The notes: generated by a model not told the origin, from the letters alone. Positions 1 through 8,531 are shown, numbered from the stretch's first letter. The stretch: 29,595 nt of DNA from Aphodosoma sp045658305 (GCA_045658305.1 JAZOUT010000127.1:1-29595), one strand, 5' to 3'. Program-made: numbers and translations.

Positions 1-31
1 CAAGGTTTAATCCTTGATTTATTTTTCCTTG

Positions 32-116
32 CGGAGAGAGAGGGATTCGAACCCCCGGTACCTCTCAGTACGGCGGTTTTCAAGACCGCTGCAATCGACC
101 ACTCTGCCATCTCTCC
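32..116 (-). tRNA. tRNA-Ser (anticodon UGA)
   Basis: Read on the minus strand, this is an 85-nt class II tRNA. The 7-bp acceptor stem is GGAGAGA/TCTCTCC with discriminator G. The anticodon stem-loop GCGGTCTTGAAAACCGC presents TGA. A long variable arm is closed by GTAC/GTAC, as expected for serine tRNA, and the T arm carries GGTTCGAAT. No CCA is encoded (the next base is C, then AAG). It has its own promoter just upstream. Confidence 0.96.
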
Positions 117-130
117 TTCAAAAGCGATGC

Positions 131-161
131 AAAGTTACGACATTTTTCTTATTTCTCCAAA
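131..161 (-). promoter_or_regulatory. Promoter of tRNA-Ser
   Basis: On the minus strand a -7 element TAACTTTG (138..131) lies 20 bases from a TTG (161..159), the Bacteroidota sigma-A spacing seen repeatedly in this window. The tRNA 5' end lies 14 bases past the -7 element. Confidence 0.75.
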
Positions 162-348
162 TATTTTTGCAATTATTTTTCAAATATTTTTAGCATTTGT
201 GGTAAGTTATTGATTTTTAGTTTTATTTATTTAAATGTATTTTTTGGAATTACTTGTTTTTTGTCTTTATTGAAGGTAAAATACTTGCGATTTAGCCTAT
301 TTATTTGCTAAAATAGAGTGTATATTTCTACAAAAAAGTCAAAAAAAA

Positions 349-378
349 TAAAAACGACTCGCAAAAGAGTCGTTTTTA
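349..378 (-). terminator. Intrinsic terminator after the lipoprotein gene (bidirectional)
   Basis: The stem AAAACGACTC / GAGTCGTTTT has a 6-base loop and is A-rich on one side and T-rich on the other. It lies 30 bases past the stop of the 408..1022 gene and probably ends the ispE-to-lipoprotein unit. The rest of 139-348 is AT-rich and I see nothing in it. Confidence 0.8.
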
Positions 379-407
379 TTATGAAGTTTTAGTTAGTTAT
401 TATGTAA

Positions 408-1022
408 TTATTTGTTAAATTTCATTGCTCTTGCAATAGCTTTTGCAGGTGCTGATGTTTTTCTTTTTTTCATGTCAAAAGAACCATTGTATATGTATTC
501 TCTTTCATAAGTTACACCTTCATTACCTTGAACACCGCTTTCTAATGTAATATTAGCAGTCAAAATTCCTTTTGTAGCATTACCTTCAAATTTAACTTTA
601 CCATCAGCACAGAATGCAATGTCTGTCATTTTGCCATCTTCGACGATATAGCCAAATGTGCCTGCAAATTGTTCTTGGCTTAAAGCAACACCTTCCAATA
701 AACCTTCGCCTTGGTTTTCTGTCCATTCTGTAAATTCAACAAATTCGTATGTGCCAGGAGCAGGACAACCATCTTCTTGTAGTGTTGCGCAGAACATAAC
801 GATAACGTCTTCACCACTACCAGTGTTATTTTCTGCATCTAAGCCCTTTGATACAAATTCAAATACATATAATGCAGTGCCATCTTCTAAATCAGTATAT
901 TCAGATTGGTACATATCGCAATTTGTTTCAGGTTCTTTTGTTTCAGGTTCAACTGGACCACAAGCAACGAAAGTTAAGCTCATAGCAACGAGCACAAAGA
1001 AAGAATAGAAAAGTTTTTTCAT
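408..1022 (-). CDS. Predicted lipoprotein, 204 aa, function unknown
   Basis: The N-terminus MKKLFYSFFVLVAMSLTFVAC is a type II signal peptide with lipobox FVAC and lipidated Cys21, so the product should be exported and membrane-anchored. A Pro/Glu/Thr-rich spacer (residues 22-34) follows. The acidic body has alternating strand-like segments (ALYVFEFV, VIVMFCATL, GTYEFVEFTEW, VKFEGNATKGILTANITL), suggesting a beta-rich domain. I do not recognise the family. The C-terminus is basic (MKKRKTSAPAKAIARAMKFNK), unlike the rest. It lies 73 bases past the 91-aa lipoprotein gene on the same strand, and a strong terminator follows. I found no clear promoter between them. Confidence 0.8.
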   Translation of the reverse strand: MKKLFYSFFVLVAMSLTFVACGPVEPETKEPETNCDMYQSEYTDLEDGTALYVFEFVSKGLDAENNTGSGEDVIVMFCATLQEDGCPAPGTYEFVEFTEWTENQGEGLLEGVALSQEQFAGTFGYIVEDGKMTDIAFCADGKVKFEGNATKGILTANITLESGVQGNEGVTYEREYIYNGSFDMKKRKTSAPAKAIARAMKFNK

Positions 1023-1095
1023 AATTATTGTTGACTGTTATATACCATCGTCCCATCGGTAATTAAATAATTAATAAATTTGTTTGGTTGATTTT

Positions 1096-1371
1096 TTATT
1101 TTTCAATATTTGCAGCAATACAGTCTTCCGCTGTTTTGTGTGATTTAGCAGTAGAGCGAGATACTTTTGCGCCAAGTTGTTTCTCTAAAGTTTCTTTTTT
1201 TGCATCAGCTTCATTTGCTGAGCACCATTCGTAGGTTGAAACTTCAGTTTTTGCACCAAGGATTTCTACTTCATAAGTGAATTTGTAACATTTGCGTTCA
1301 TCTTTGTCGCAAGAAGTTAGGCCTAAACCTAAAAATGCCACTAAGGCAATAGATAAAATTACTTTTTTCAT
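1096..1371 (-). CDS. Small predicted lipoprotein, 91 aa
   Basis: The signal peptide MKKVILSIALVAFLGLGLTSC ends in lipobox LTSC with Cys21 followed by Asp. In Gram-negatives, Asp at +2 can favour inner-membrane retention, but that rule is not established for Bacteroidota. The mature part is about 70 residues with a beta-like start (KCYKFTYEVEI), a lysine-rich helical middle, and extra cysteines near residues 28, 50 and 84 that could form a disulfide. The family is not recognised. The gene lies 25 bases after yraN, so it is probably the fourth gene of the ispE unit. Confidence 0.75.
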   Translation of the reverse strand: MKKVILSIALVAFLGLGLTSCDKDERKCYKFTYEVEILGAKTEVSTYEWCSANEADAKKETLEKQLGAKVSRSTAKSHKTAEDCIAANIEK

Positions 1372-1396
1372 GATAATAGGATATTTAAATTAATAA

Positions 1397-1783
1397 TTAT
1401 ATGTTGACTATAGGTAAAAAAGCATCTTTTATATGATTTAATTTGTATTCACCTGAATTATTTAAAATAACTGTTACTATATCAAATCTTGTTTCACAAT
1501 CCAAATTTTTAATTAAGATGTAGTTGTGGGCTGCTCTAATAAGGTTGCGCATTTTCTTATTGTCGACTGCATCTTCGGCATTTATGAAATCTTCACTTTT
1601 TCGTGCTTTTACCTCTACAATGACTAATATTTCTCCGTCTTTGGCTATGATGTCAATTTCTTTATGTCCGCAACGCCAATTGATTTCTTGAATTAAATAA
1701 CCTTGCGATTCAAGGTATCTGCAAGCCATAAATTCGCATTGATGTCCAAAGTCGTGTTGTTTGTCAGTCTTTTTTTGTTCCAT
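1397..1783 (-). CDS. yraN: YraN/UPF0102 family putative endonuclease
   Basis: At 128 aa this has the usual length for UPF0102 (YraN), small proteins with a restriction-endonuclease-like fold whose cellular role is poorly known. The nuclease-like core is visible: E17 in the first helix, NWRCGHKEIDII ending at Asp44, then LVIVEVKAR giving E57-x-K59. Together these form the D...ExK pattern of the fold. The start codon overlaps the stop of the thioesterase gene by one base (TAATG), so translation is probably coupled. Nuclease activity is inferred from the fold, not shown. Confidence 0.88.
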   Translation of the reverse strand: MEQKKTDKQHDFGHQCEFMACRYLESQGYLIQEINWRCGHKEIDIIAKDGEILVIVEVKARKSEDFINAEDAVDNKKMRNLIRAAHNYILIKNLDCETRFDIVTVILNNSGEYKLNHIKDAFLPIVNI

Positions 1784-2514
1784 TATAGCATTGTTAGTTG
1801 TATTCTACAACAAGCTTGTCCTTCTTCGTTGCGCAATTCAAAATGTTTTTGGTTATCAATGTCAGTGCGGTATATTTCAATATTTTGGTTATATAGAGCC
1901 TCTTTTAAATAGTTTATATCAAGGCGTTTTATAGTGGAATTCATTGTCTCTTCAAGCAATAATGTGTCAATTGCCCATTGTAGATATTTCATCGAATTTA
2001 CATGCTGATTCATATCTATATCGCTGACAACGACTTTGTGTTTGTATGTTGGTTCATCATCTCCTTTGTAATCAACTCGCTTTGGTTTATTCATTGTGAA
2101 TAATTCATTTTGTGTAGTTACAACATGGTTTGCTAAGTCTGTGGTTTTTAGTAAGTCAACCATTTTGCGAGTTTTGAAATCAATCATTGACCATAGAGTA
2201 GATGCTTGTCCTATAACTTCTTTTTTATTGTTGTAGATTAAGAAATTACGTGTAGAGAATATTGAACTACAATCTTCAACCCAAGTTTCAATGCTGATGG
2301 TTTCATATTCGTGAGGGTATTCTGTCATCTCAATAGCGATGCGACTTGTAACCCAAGCTAACCCATTAGCGTGCATATAGTCCATTCCGAAACCACGAGC
2401 TTTTGCTGCCATGCCTGCAGCATCAAGTATAAATGCTCCTATATTTTGTAGTGATATTCGTTTAGAAGCATCTGCTTCGCGTGGATATATGTAGAAGTCA
2501 AAAGTATTTGTCAT
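1783..2514 (-). CDS. Acyl-ACP thioesterase (FatA/FatB-like)
   Basis: This 243-aa protein has the double hot-dog layout of bacterial acyl-ACP thioesterases, which hydrolyse acyl-ACP to free fatty acid and ACP in the cytoplasm. The N-terminal hot dog runs from IYPREADASKRISLQNIGAF to about residue 130 and includes the long helix around DAAGMAAKARGFG. The second holds DIDMNQHVNSMKYLQW, with the Asn-x-His catalytic motif (NQHV) of this family. It starts inside the end of ispE (ATGA overlap) and ends on the start of yraN, so the three are one transcript. Chain-length preference cannot be read from the sequence. Confidence 0.88.
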   Translation of the reverse strand: MTNTFDFYIYPREADASKRISLQNIGAFILDAAGMAAKARGFGMDYMHANGLAWVTSRIAIEMTEYPHEYETISIETWVEDCSSIFSTRNFLIYNNKKEVIGQASTLWSMIDFKTRKMVDLLKTTDLANHVVTTQNELFTMNKPKRVDYKGDDEPTYKHKVVVSDIDMNQHVNSMKYLQWAIDTLLLEETMNSTIKRLDINYLKEALYNQNIEIYRTDIDNQKHFELRNEEGQACCRIQLTML

Positions 2515-3320
2515 TTGAGTTGGAGGTTATAGATTTTTGAGTCTATGCGAGTGTTTATGTCGCTTATTTCTTTATCAAAAATTCCGTAAATAGTAGAGCC
2601 TGAACCTGACATTGCTGCATATATTGCACCTTTACGATAGAGCATTTCTTTGATTTCGGCTAATTCGGGGTGTGCAATAAAGACTGTTTTTTCGAAGTCA
2701 TTGAATATGCAGTCTTTCCATTCTGTTATAGGGCGTTTTATTGCTTCTTCGAGTGGAGTAGTCCAACGTTGAGGTTTGCAACCTCCGTATGCTTCTGCGG
2801 TGGATACGTGTACATTTGGTTTTATCAAAACAATGTGGTATCCTGCTAAATTTATTGTTGTGGGTTCAAATATGTTGCCTATTCCTTTTGCTAAAGTTGG
2901 TTTGTTTTCGATGAAAAAGGCGCAATCGGCACCTAATTTTGATGCTCTTTTTTCTAATTCTTGGGCTGATAGCTCTAAACTAAATTCTTTGTTTAGCATT
3001 TTTAGCATGAATGCTGCATCGGCTGAACCTCCACCTAAGCCTGCTCCCATTGGAATGGTTTTGTGTAGGTGTATATTAATAGATGGTAAATCAAATTCTT
3101 CTTTTAATAATCTGTAGGCTTTCATTATCAGATTGTTGTTTGATTCTCCTTCTATTTCTAAGCCACTACAATTGAATTTGGTTTCTTCTTCTTTTATAAA
3201 TTCTAACGCATCACATAATTCTATAGGATAGAATATAGTTTCTAAATTGTGATAGCCATCAGGGCGTTTTTCTGTTATATTTAGTCCTATGTTGATTTTT
3301 GCGTTTGGAAAAGTAAGCAT
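2511..3320 (-). CDS. ispE: 4-diphosphocytidyl-2-C-methyl-D-erythritol kinase
   Basis: This GHMP-family kinase phosphorylates CDP-methylerythritol with ATP in the MEP route to isoprenoid precursors. It is 269 aa, normal to slightly short. The N-terminal PNAKINIGL holds Lys8. The phosphate-binding loop PMGAGLGGGSADAA spans residues 90-103. GADCAFF places the probable catalytic Asp at 132. The C-terminal glycine motif AAMSGSGSTIYGIF is intact. It is the first gene of the unit, with a -7 element about 115 bases upstream and a heptamer repeat touching its start codon. Confidence 0.95.
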   Translation of the reverse strand: MLTFPNAKINIGLNITEKRPDGYHNLETIFYPIELCDALEFIKEEETKFNCSGLEIEGESNNNLIMKAYRLLKEEFDLPSINIHLHKTIPMGAGLGGGSADAAFMLKMLNKEFSLELSAQELEKRASKLGADCAFFIENKPTLAKGIGNIFEPTTINLAGYHIVLIKPNVHVSTAEAYGGCKPQRWTTPLEEAIKRPITEWKDCIFNDFEKTVFIAHPELAEIKEMLYRKGAIYAAMSGSGSTIYGIFDKEISDINTRIDSKIYNLQLK

Positions 3321-3354
3321 AGTTTAGAGTTTAGAGTTTAGAGTTTAGAGTTTA
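3321..3354. repeat. Heptamer tandem repeat abutting the ispE start
   Basis: The unit AGTTTAG is repeated about 4.9 times without error, directly upstream of the ispE ATG (minus strand). A related inverted stretch (TTCTAAACTTTTTACTTTC) lies at about 3402-3420. Confidence 0.9.
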
Positions 3355-3433
3355 ATACCGAATCAATGGTCTTAATTTTATGGTAAAAAATAGTACCTTT
3401 AATTCTAAACTTTTTACTTTCAAATTTCATCGG

Positions 3434-3441
3434 CAAAGATA
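3434..3441 (-). promoter_or_regulatory. Probable -7 element for the ispE unit
   Basis: TATCTTTG on the minus strand matches TAnnTTTG. No TTG lies at the expected distance upstream, so the call rests on the -7 box and its position before ispE. Confidence 0.5.
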
Positions 3442-3479
3442 CAAAAATATTTTTATATATGACTTATAAATTGATAAAA

Positions 3480-3515
3480 AAAAGTCCCACGACTACACGT
3501 CGTAGGACTTTTTTA
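3480..3515 (-). terminator. Terminator downstream of the LytTR regulator gene
   Basis: The near-perfect stem AAGTCCTACGAC / GTCGTGGGACTT (minus strand) is followed by a T run, about 140 bases past the stop of the 3652..4452 gene. A TAACTTTG at 3600..3593 lies between the two. It could start a roughly 110-nt small RNA ending here, but there is no TTG at -33. I see nothing else in 3355-3651. Confidence 0.75.
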
Positions 3516-3651
3516 TTATTACCTAAAACCTAAATTGTTTATTTTTTTTCGCGTTGCTTCACAGCAGTGCTTTTTTATTTCTTTTTGCACTGCAAAGTTA
3601 ATGCTATTTTGTGGAGTGTGAAACTGAAATCTGATGAATGGTAGTTTTTTG

Positions 3652-4452
3652 TTACTGAATTGTAGTTATTTCTCCGTCTAACCACGAGAGGAATGCTTGT
3701 ACTCTATTTCGTGAGACGAATATTTCTTCTGAGAATGAAGGGTTTACTGTTAATTTTAATCTTCCGTTGAAGTGTTTTGATATGGTGTTTATGGCGTTGA
3801 TGTTTATGATGATTTGTCGTGAAATGCGGAAGAATTGTTGTGGGTTGAGTTGGTCGACAAGGTTGTCGAGTGTATAATTGATAATATAGCGTTGTTTGTC
3901 TTTAGTGGCAACAAAGGTATAGTGGTCTTCGCTATAGAAGTATGCGATGTCTTGCATTAGAATGTGTTGATAGTTGTCTCCTACTTTAGCCAATAATCTT
4001 TCTTTGTATGAGTTAGGGGCTTGTGGTTGAGGTTGTGCGTATAGGGTGGAGAGTTGTTGTATTTTGGTTTGAATGTTTGTAAGTTCTGTGTTTGTTTTTG
4101 TTAGTGTGTGATATTTTTTTATAGCGTCATTGAGTTCGTCTTCTTCAATTGGTTTTAACAAATAGGCTATGCTGTTTGTTTTGAATGCTTCGATTGCATA
4201 TTGGTCGTATGCTGTAGTGAATATTACTGGGGCTGTAATTTCTACTTTATCGAATATGTCGAAGCAGATGTTGTCGGACAAGTGGATGTCCATGAAAATG
4301 ATGTCGGGTTGTTCGTTGTTTTTGAACCAATTGATAGATTCTTCTACTGAGTCTATTGCTGCAAGAGGGGTAAAATCTGGGTCGATAGATTTTAGCATAC
4401 GCATTAATTCTTCTTGTGCTAAAGGTTCGTCTTCTATTATTACGTATTTCAT
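3652..4452 (-). CDS. LytTR-family response regulator
   Basis: This is a 266-aa two-domain regulator. Residues 1-115 form a receiver domain with acidic pocket E7/D8, phospho-acceptor Asp55 (in IIFMDIHL), Thr79/Thr80 and Lys100 (in YLLKPI). Residues 160-265 form a LytTR DNA-binding domain (LLAKVGDNYQHILMQDIAYF, EDHYTFVAT, QFFRISRQIIININAI). A Gln/Pro-rich linker joins them. It lies 18 bases after the kinase gene on the same strand, so the pair is co-transcribed and should form one phosphorelay. The target genes cannot be read from the window. Confidence 0.93.
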   Translation of the reverse strand: MKYVIIEDEPLAQEELMRMLKSIDPDFTPLAAIDSVEESINWFKNNEQPDIIFMDIHLSDNICFDIFDKVEITAPVIFTTAYDQYAIEAFKTNSIAYLLKPIEEDELNDAIKKYHTLTKTNTELTNIQTKIQQLSTLYAQPQPQAPNSYKERLLAKVGDNYQHILMQDIAYFYSEDHYTFVATKDKQRYIINYTLDNLVDQLNPQQFFRISRQIIININAINTISKHFNGRLKLTVNPSFSEEIFVSRNRVQAFLSWLDGEITTIQ

Positions 4453-4470
4453 AATTTATTTATTTATGGG

Positions 4471-5529
4471 TTAATCTATTTCGTGTCGTGTTATGAGTGG
4501 TACTGATACGCTGAATGTTGTGTTTGTTTGTTTGATTTTTATTTCTTTATTGGCTATGATTTTGTATTTTTCTTTTAGTCCTTTTAGTCCTAATCCTGTT
4601 GAGTCGGCAGGTATTGGGCGAGGGGTGATGGTGTTGTTTACTATTATTTTGTTGTCGTCGATAAAGATGTTGATAATTAGTGGTTTGATTGCGGATATGA
4701 CGTTGTGTTTACATGCGTTTTCTATGAGGATTTGTAGTGCTGTTGGGATGATTCTTGTTGATAAAACTGCTACGTCGGTTATTGGTGGTATGCTGATTTT
4801 TATGCCTTGTCCATAGCGGATGTTTAATATTTTGGTGTATTGTTGTGCAAATTTTAATTCGTCGGATAATGGTACGACTTCTATGTTGTCGTTTGATAGT
4901 AGATAGCGATAGATTGAGGCTAATCGTTTGGTGTATTCGGTGGCTTTGTTTGGGTCGGAGTTTATTAGTGATACTAAGATATTCAATGAGTTGAATAGGA
5001 AATGTGGGTTTACTTGTGCTCTTAATTGATGATATCTTATGCGCATTACTTCTGATTCTACTTCTTTGATGTGTTTTGATTGGCGTTCTAATACTTCGGA
5101 TTGGTCGATGTATTTAGCTAACATGAGAATGAAGCAATTGACTAATATGTCGGCAATGATTGAGATTTGGAAGTAGGTTTCTTTGTATACTAAAATGAAA
5201 GGTTTGTATCTGATTGGGTCAAATAGGTAGAAGGCGAAAATGGTTAGTCCTACAGCCCAGAGTACGGCGAATGTTATTTGTATGACGGTGGTGTTGTGAG
5301 GGTTTTGTAGCATCCATTTTTGTTTGTTGCACCAGCGTACGAAGTATTGATTGAACATGCCTGCAATGATGACAAATGGGGCTGCGTACATTGTGCAACG
5401 AAGCATAAAGTCAAGTGAAATTACGTCTTCGTATATGACGTTGTTTATGGCAAGTACTAACATTACGGCTATTGTAAGTCCGAAACAGGCGACTAATGTG
5501 ATGGTATTTTTTGATTTTGTTGCGTCCAT
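4471..5529 (-). CDS. LytS-type sensor histidine kinase
   Basis: This 352-aa inner-membrane kinase has about four transmembrane helices in residues 10-140 (near 10-30, 45-60, 84-103 and 120-140). A short coiled coil (145-165) leads to the His_kinase motif LRAQVNPHFLFNSLN with phospho-acceptor His176. The ATPase domain has its N box at LQILIENACKHN (Asn271) and G box at STGLGLKGL (310-318). There is no large periplasmic sensor domain, so the signal is probably sensed in or at the membrane. It is paired with the LytTR regulator 18 bases downstream. The 182-base gap to rarA holds the repeats described separately. Confidence 0.92.
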   Translation of the reverse strand: MDATKSKNTITLVACFGLTIAVMLVLAINNVIYEDVISLDFMLRCTMYAAPFVIIAGMFNQYFVRWCNKQKWMLQNPHNTTVIQITFAVLWAVGLTIFAFYLFDPIRYKPFILVYKETYFQISIIADILVNCFILMLAKYIDQSEVLERQSKHIKEVESEVMRIRYHQLRAQVNPHFLFNSLNILVSLINSDPNKATEYTKRLASIYRYLLSNDNIEVVPLSDELKFAQQYTKILNIRYGQGIKISIPPITDVAVLSTRIIPTALQILIENACKHNVISAIKPLIINIFIDDNKIIVNNTITPRPIPADSTGLGLKGLKEKYKIIANKEIKIKQTNTTFSVSVPLITRHEID

Positions 5530-5550
5530 TTTGTTTGGGTTGTGTTATGT

Positions 5551-5656
5551 GAATACACACTGTGAGTGTGTGTAGGTTTTGTTGCTTGAAGGTTGCTTGA
5601 GGGTATGGTTCACTATCTTGAAAGTGATGGATAGGAATACACACTGAGAGTGTGTG
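5551..5656. repeat. Palindrome-flanked intergenic element, copy 1
   Basis: Two hairpin palindromes frame the element: ACACACT-GTG-AGTGTGT (5555-5571) and ACACACT-GAG-AGTGTGT (5639-5655). Each is preceded by GAAT. Between them lies a period-11 repeat, TTGCTTGAAGG then TTGCTTGAGGG. The same architecture recurs at 27285-27400. The element lies between rarA and the kinase gene and contains no open frame. Confidence 0.8.
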
Positions 5657-5658
5657 TT

Positions 5659-5693
5659 GTTAGTGATTAGTTGTTAGTTGTTAGTGATTAGGG
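5659..5693. repeat. Degenerate heptamer repeat downstream of rarA
   Basis: Five consecutive 7-base units: GTTAGTG, ATTAGTT, GTTAGTT, GTTAGTG, ATTAGGG. They lie directly against the right palindrome of the preceding element and about 20 bases from the rarA stop. Confidence 0.8.
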
Positions 5694-5711
5694 GGTGGTG
5701 TTTGTGTTTTT

Positions 5712-6971
5712 TTAGTTGTTCCATAGTTTTTTCATTAGTTCGTCCATTTTGTTTTCGGCTGGGTTGGGTTGTGCTTCCCATAGTTTTGTGCCTTGTAGTG
5801 TGTCGGGCATGTATTGTTGGGCTACGAAATGGTTTGGGAAGTCGTGTGCGTATTTGTATTCTTTTCCGTAGTCTAATTCTTTTAATAGTTTGGTTGGTGC
5901 GTTTCTTAGATGTAGTGGTACTGGTAGGTTGCCTGTTTTTTGGACTAATTCTAATGCTGTGTTTATTGCGTTGTAGGCTGAGTTGCTTTTGGGTGATGTG
6001 GCTAAATATATTGTGGTTTCGGCAAGTGGTATTCTGCCTTCGGGCCAACCTATTTTGTGTATGGTGTCGAAGCAGGCGTTGGCAAGTAGTAGGGCATTTG
6101 GGTTGGCGAGTCCTATGTCTTCTGAGGCAGAGATGACAAGTCTGCGTGCTATGAATTTTGGGTCTTCGCCTGCTGCTATCATGCGTGCTAACCAATATAT
6201 TGCTGCATCTGGGTCGGAGCCTCGGATGCTTTTGATGAATGCAGAGATAATGTCGTAGTGTAATTCGCCGTTTTTGTCGTAGGCTAATGGGTTTTGTTGT
6301 AGGCGTGCTGTTACTATGTCGTTGTTTATGATGAGCTTACCTTCGGGCTGAGCATTGTGCAAAATCTCTATAATATTGAGCAATTTGCGTGCATCTCCGC
6401 CTGAGTATCTAAACATTGCTTCGGTTTCTTGTAGTTCAACTTCTCGTTTGCTAAGCTCTATGTCGTTAGTGAAAGCTCGTTGTGTTAGTTTTTCTAAATC
6501 AGCTACTTCGAGTGATTTTAGTACATATACTTGGCAACGTGAGAGTAGGGGTGTGATTACTTCGAATGAAGGATTTTCGGTAGTGGCACCAATTAGTGTT
6601 ACGGTGCCATTTTCGACTGCTCCGAGTAGTGAGTCTTGTTGTGATTTGCTGAAACGATGGATTTCGTCAATAAATAAGATGGGGTTGGCTTGTGAGAAAA
6701 AGCGAGATTGTTTTGCTTTTTCAATTACTTCGCGTACATCTTTTACGCCTGAGGTTACTGCACTTAATGTGAAAAAAGGGCGTTCTAATACGTTGGCAAT
6801 AATTCGGGCTAATGATGTTTTGCCTACACCTGGAGGGCCCCAGAGTATGAACGACGAGAGATTGCTACTCTCGATCATCTGACGGAGAATAGCACCTTGC
6901 CCTACTAAATGAGATTGGCCGATATAGTCGTCAAGAGAGCGTGGGCGTAGTCGTTCTGCTAATGGTTGCAT
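5712..6971 (-). CDS. rarA: Replication-associated recombination protein A (RarA/MgsA-type AAA+ ATPase)
   Basis: At 419 aa this is a full-length RarA, a clamp-loader-like ATPase acting at stalled replication forks. The opening PLAERLRPRSLDDYIGQSHLVG is diagnostic. Walker A is GPPGVGKTS (45-53), Walker B ILFIDEIHRF (98-107), and the sensor region GATTENPSFEV (128-138). The C-terminal part carries SAFIKSIRGSDPDAAIYWLARM, a conserved signature of the family's tetramerisation region. It has its own promoter. The high TG content of the plus strand here opens several long antisense frames that I do not consider genes. Confidence 0.95.
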   Translation of the reverse strand: MQPLAERLRPRSLDDYIGQSHLVGQGAILRQMIESSNLSSFILWGPPGVGKTSLARIIANVLERPFFTLSAVTSGVKDVREVIEKAKQSRFFSQANPILFIDEIHRFSKSQQDSLLGAVENGTVTLIGATTENPSFEVITPLLSRCQVYVLKSLEVADLEKLTQRAFTNDIELSKREVELQETEAMFRYSGGDARKLLNIIEILHNAQPEGKLIINNDIVTARLQQNPLAYDKNGELHYDIISAFIKSIRGSDPDAAIYWLARMIAAGEDPKFIARRLVISASEDIGLANPNALLLANACFDTIHKIGWPEGRIPLAETTIYLATSPKSNSAYNAINTALELVQKTGNLPVPLHLRNAPTKLLKELDYGKEYKYAHDFPNHFVAQQYMPDTLQGTKLWEAQPNPAENKMDELMKKLWNN

Positions 6972-6978
6972 TTTTATT

Positions 6979-7006
6979 TAGTTACTAGTTATTAGTTATT
7001 AGTTAT
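6979..7006. repeat. Heptamer repeat upstream of rarA
   Basis: The units TAGTTAC, TAGTTAT, TAGTTAT, TAGTTAT lie between the -7 box and the start codon, inside the 5' untranslated region. Confidence 0.85.
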
Positions 7007-7015
7007 TCAGATTTG

Positions 7016-7045
7016 CAAAGTTAGTTATTTTTGTGCGTACGGCAA
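7016..7045 (-). promoter_or_regulatory. rarA promoter
   Basis: On the minus strand, TTG (7045..7043) and TAACTTTG (7023..7016) are separated by 19 bases, a good match to the Bacteroidota consensus. Confidence 0.8.
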
Positions 7046-7060
7046 AATTATTTGCATAAA

Positions 7061-7094
7061 AAAAGACAAGAGACGAGAAAATCTCTTGCCTTTT
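7061..7094 (-). terminator. tig terminator
   Basis: On the minus strand the stem AAGGCAAGAGA / TCTCTTGTCTT has an 8-base loop and is followed by a T run, 22 bases after the tig stop. Confidence 0.85.
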
Positions 7095-7115
7095 ATTTAT
7101 AATGTGTAGTTTGAA

Positions 7116-8474
7116 TTATTCAAACAATTTGTTGAAGTCTTCTACGGTGATATCAGTGTCTACAACTTTTACGCTATTGCGGATTACTGCAAATACTTTG
7201 TCTTCGAGGGCTTTTTCTGCCATGTTTTGAACAGTGTCTTTTTTGCTCAACATCTCTTTTGCATAGTTGTCGAGGATATCATCTGGCACTGAAGTCATAC
7301 CATATTGAGCGAATTGGATTTTAGCCATGCGACGAGCAAAGAGGTTGATGTCTTCACGGTCAACTTTGATATCGTTAGCTTTCACTACTTTGTTTTTGAA
7401 GAGATACCATTTGAGGTCTTCGAGCATGAGGTTGAAGTCTTTTTCTACAGATTCTTCAGTCATGTTAGGGTTAGTAGCAAGTACCCAACGTTTCAAGAAT
7501 GCTTCTGGGAATGTGAGTTTGTCAAGTTTTTTAGTGAAGTGAGCTTTTGCATCGATACCGAATTTATATTCAGAGTCTTCTTTGTAAGATTCTTTGATGC
7601 CTTCAGCTACTTTAGCACGGAATTCTTCTTCAGTTTTCACTGTGCCTTCGCCATATACTTTGTTGAAGAGTGATTCGTCGATAGCCGATTCTTCGTAGTG
7701 AGTGATAGAGAGAATTTCGTATTGGAAGTCGCAGTTGATTTCAGCAGCCTCTTCTTTAGTGATTTTGAGCATAGAAGAGATTTCTGCTTCGTTTTCAAAT
7801 GTTTTGCGTGGGTTGAAGCGAACTACGCTGTTTACTTTTGCGTTAGCAAAGATAGCTTTTTGTTCGTCATCTTTCATATAGGCAGAAGAAAGTACAGCAT
7901 CTTCTACTTTGATACCGCCTTCAACTACGTTGCCTTCAGCATCGAGTTGGAGCATAGTACCTTTGAGCATATCTTTAGCGTCTTGAGCCTCTTCTACTTG
8001 AGTGTAAGAACCAAAGCGAGCAGCATATTGTTTTACTTGAGCATCTACCATTTCGTCAGAGATAGTGATGTTGTAGTATTTGATGCTGTCTTTTTTGTTC
8101 ATTGTAGCTTCAAATTCAGGGGCAAGTGCGATGTCGAATTTGAATTCAAAGTCTTTTTCTGCATCAAAGTCGATGTTGCGTTCTTCATCTTCTTTGTTAG
8201 GAAGAGGTTCGCCAAGGATATCAAGTTTGTTATCAGCGATATATTTGTAAAGTTCTTCTTGAAGGAGGCGGTTAAGTTCATCAGCTTTTACACCACGACC
8301 ATACATTTTTTTTACAAGACCCATTGGAGCCATACCTGGGCGGAAACCAGGGATATTAGCTTTTTGACGATAAGATTTGAGTGCTTTTTCTACTTTTTCA
8401 GCGTAATCTGCCTCTGTAACTTGAAGTGTAAGCATTGCGTTTACAGCATCAATGTCAGTTCTAATAATGTTCAT
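7116..8474 (-). CDS. tig: Trigger factor
   Basis: This ribosome-associated chaperone, 452 aa, binds nascent chains at the exit tunnel. The N-terminal ribosome-binding domain carries the signature GFRPGMAP (43-50) followed by LVKKMYG. The middle region (about 150-250), where other trigger factors have an FKBP-type isomerase domain, shows no obvious FKBP active-site motif, so isomerase activity is doubtful. The rest is the helical chaperone cradle (charged helices, including FAQYGMTSVPDDIL). It is monocistronic, with its own promoter and terminator, and divergent from rluB. Confidence 0.93.
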   Translation of the reverse strand: MNIIRTDIDAVNAMLTLQVTEADYAEKVEKALKSYRQKANIPGFRPGMAPMGLVKKMYGRGVKADELNRLLQEELYKYIADNKLDILGEPLPNKEDEERNIDFDAEKDFEFKFDIALAPEFEATMNKKDSIKYYNITISDEMVDAQVKQYAARFGSYTQVEEAQDAKDMLKGTMLQLDAEGNVVEGGIKVEDAVLSSAYMKDDEQKAIFANAKVNSVVRFNPRKTFENEAEISSMLKITKEEAAEINCDFQYEILSITHYEESAIDESLFNKVYGEGTVKTEEEFRAKVAEGIKESYKEDSEYKFGIDAKAHFTKKLDKLTFPEAFLKRWVLATNPNMTEESVEKDFNLMLEDLKWYLFKNKVVKANDIKVDREDINLFARRMAKIQFAQYGMTSVPDDILDNYAKEMLSKKDTVQNMAEKALEDKVFAVIRNSVKVVDTDITVEDFNKLFE

Positions 8475-8531
8475 TTTCAGTTATTTATTAATTGTTAATG
8501 ATAAATTTTTGTTATTTTGAAATTTAGCACG

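Noticed and set aside
3479..3600. Possible small RNA from TAACTTTG (3600..3593) to the terminator at 3480-3515
   Set aside because: There is no TTG at -33, and the promising hairpin GCAGTGC/GCACTGC would begin inside the -7 element, so it could not be transcribed whole. The terminator is explained by the LytTR gene.
5678..6136. Open frames antisense to or overlapping rarA, including a Cys/Leu/Arg-rich one
   Set aside because: Composition follows from the TG-rich strand of rarA; there is no start signal or family motif.
7698..8498. A 266-codon open frame antisense to tig
   Set aside because: Its product is a run of Phe, Ser, Tyr and Val typical of antisense coding DNA. Trigger factor on the other strand has clear motifs, a promoter and a terminator.
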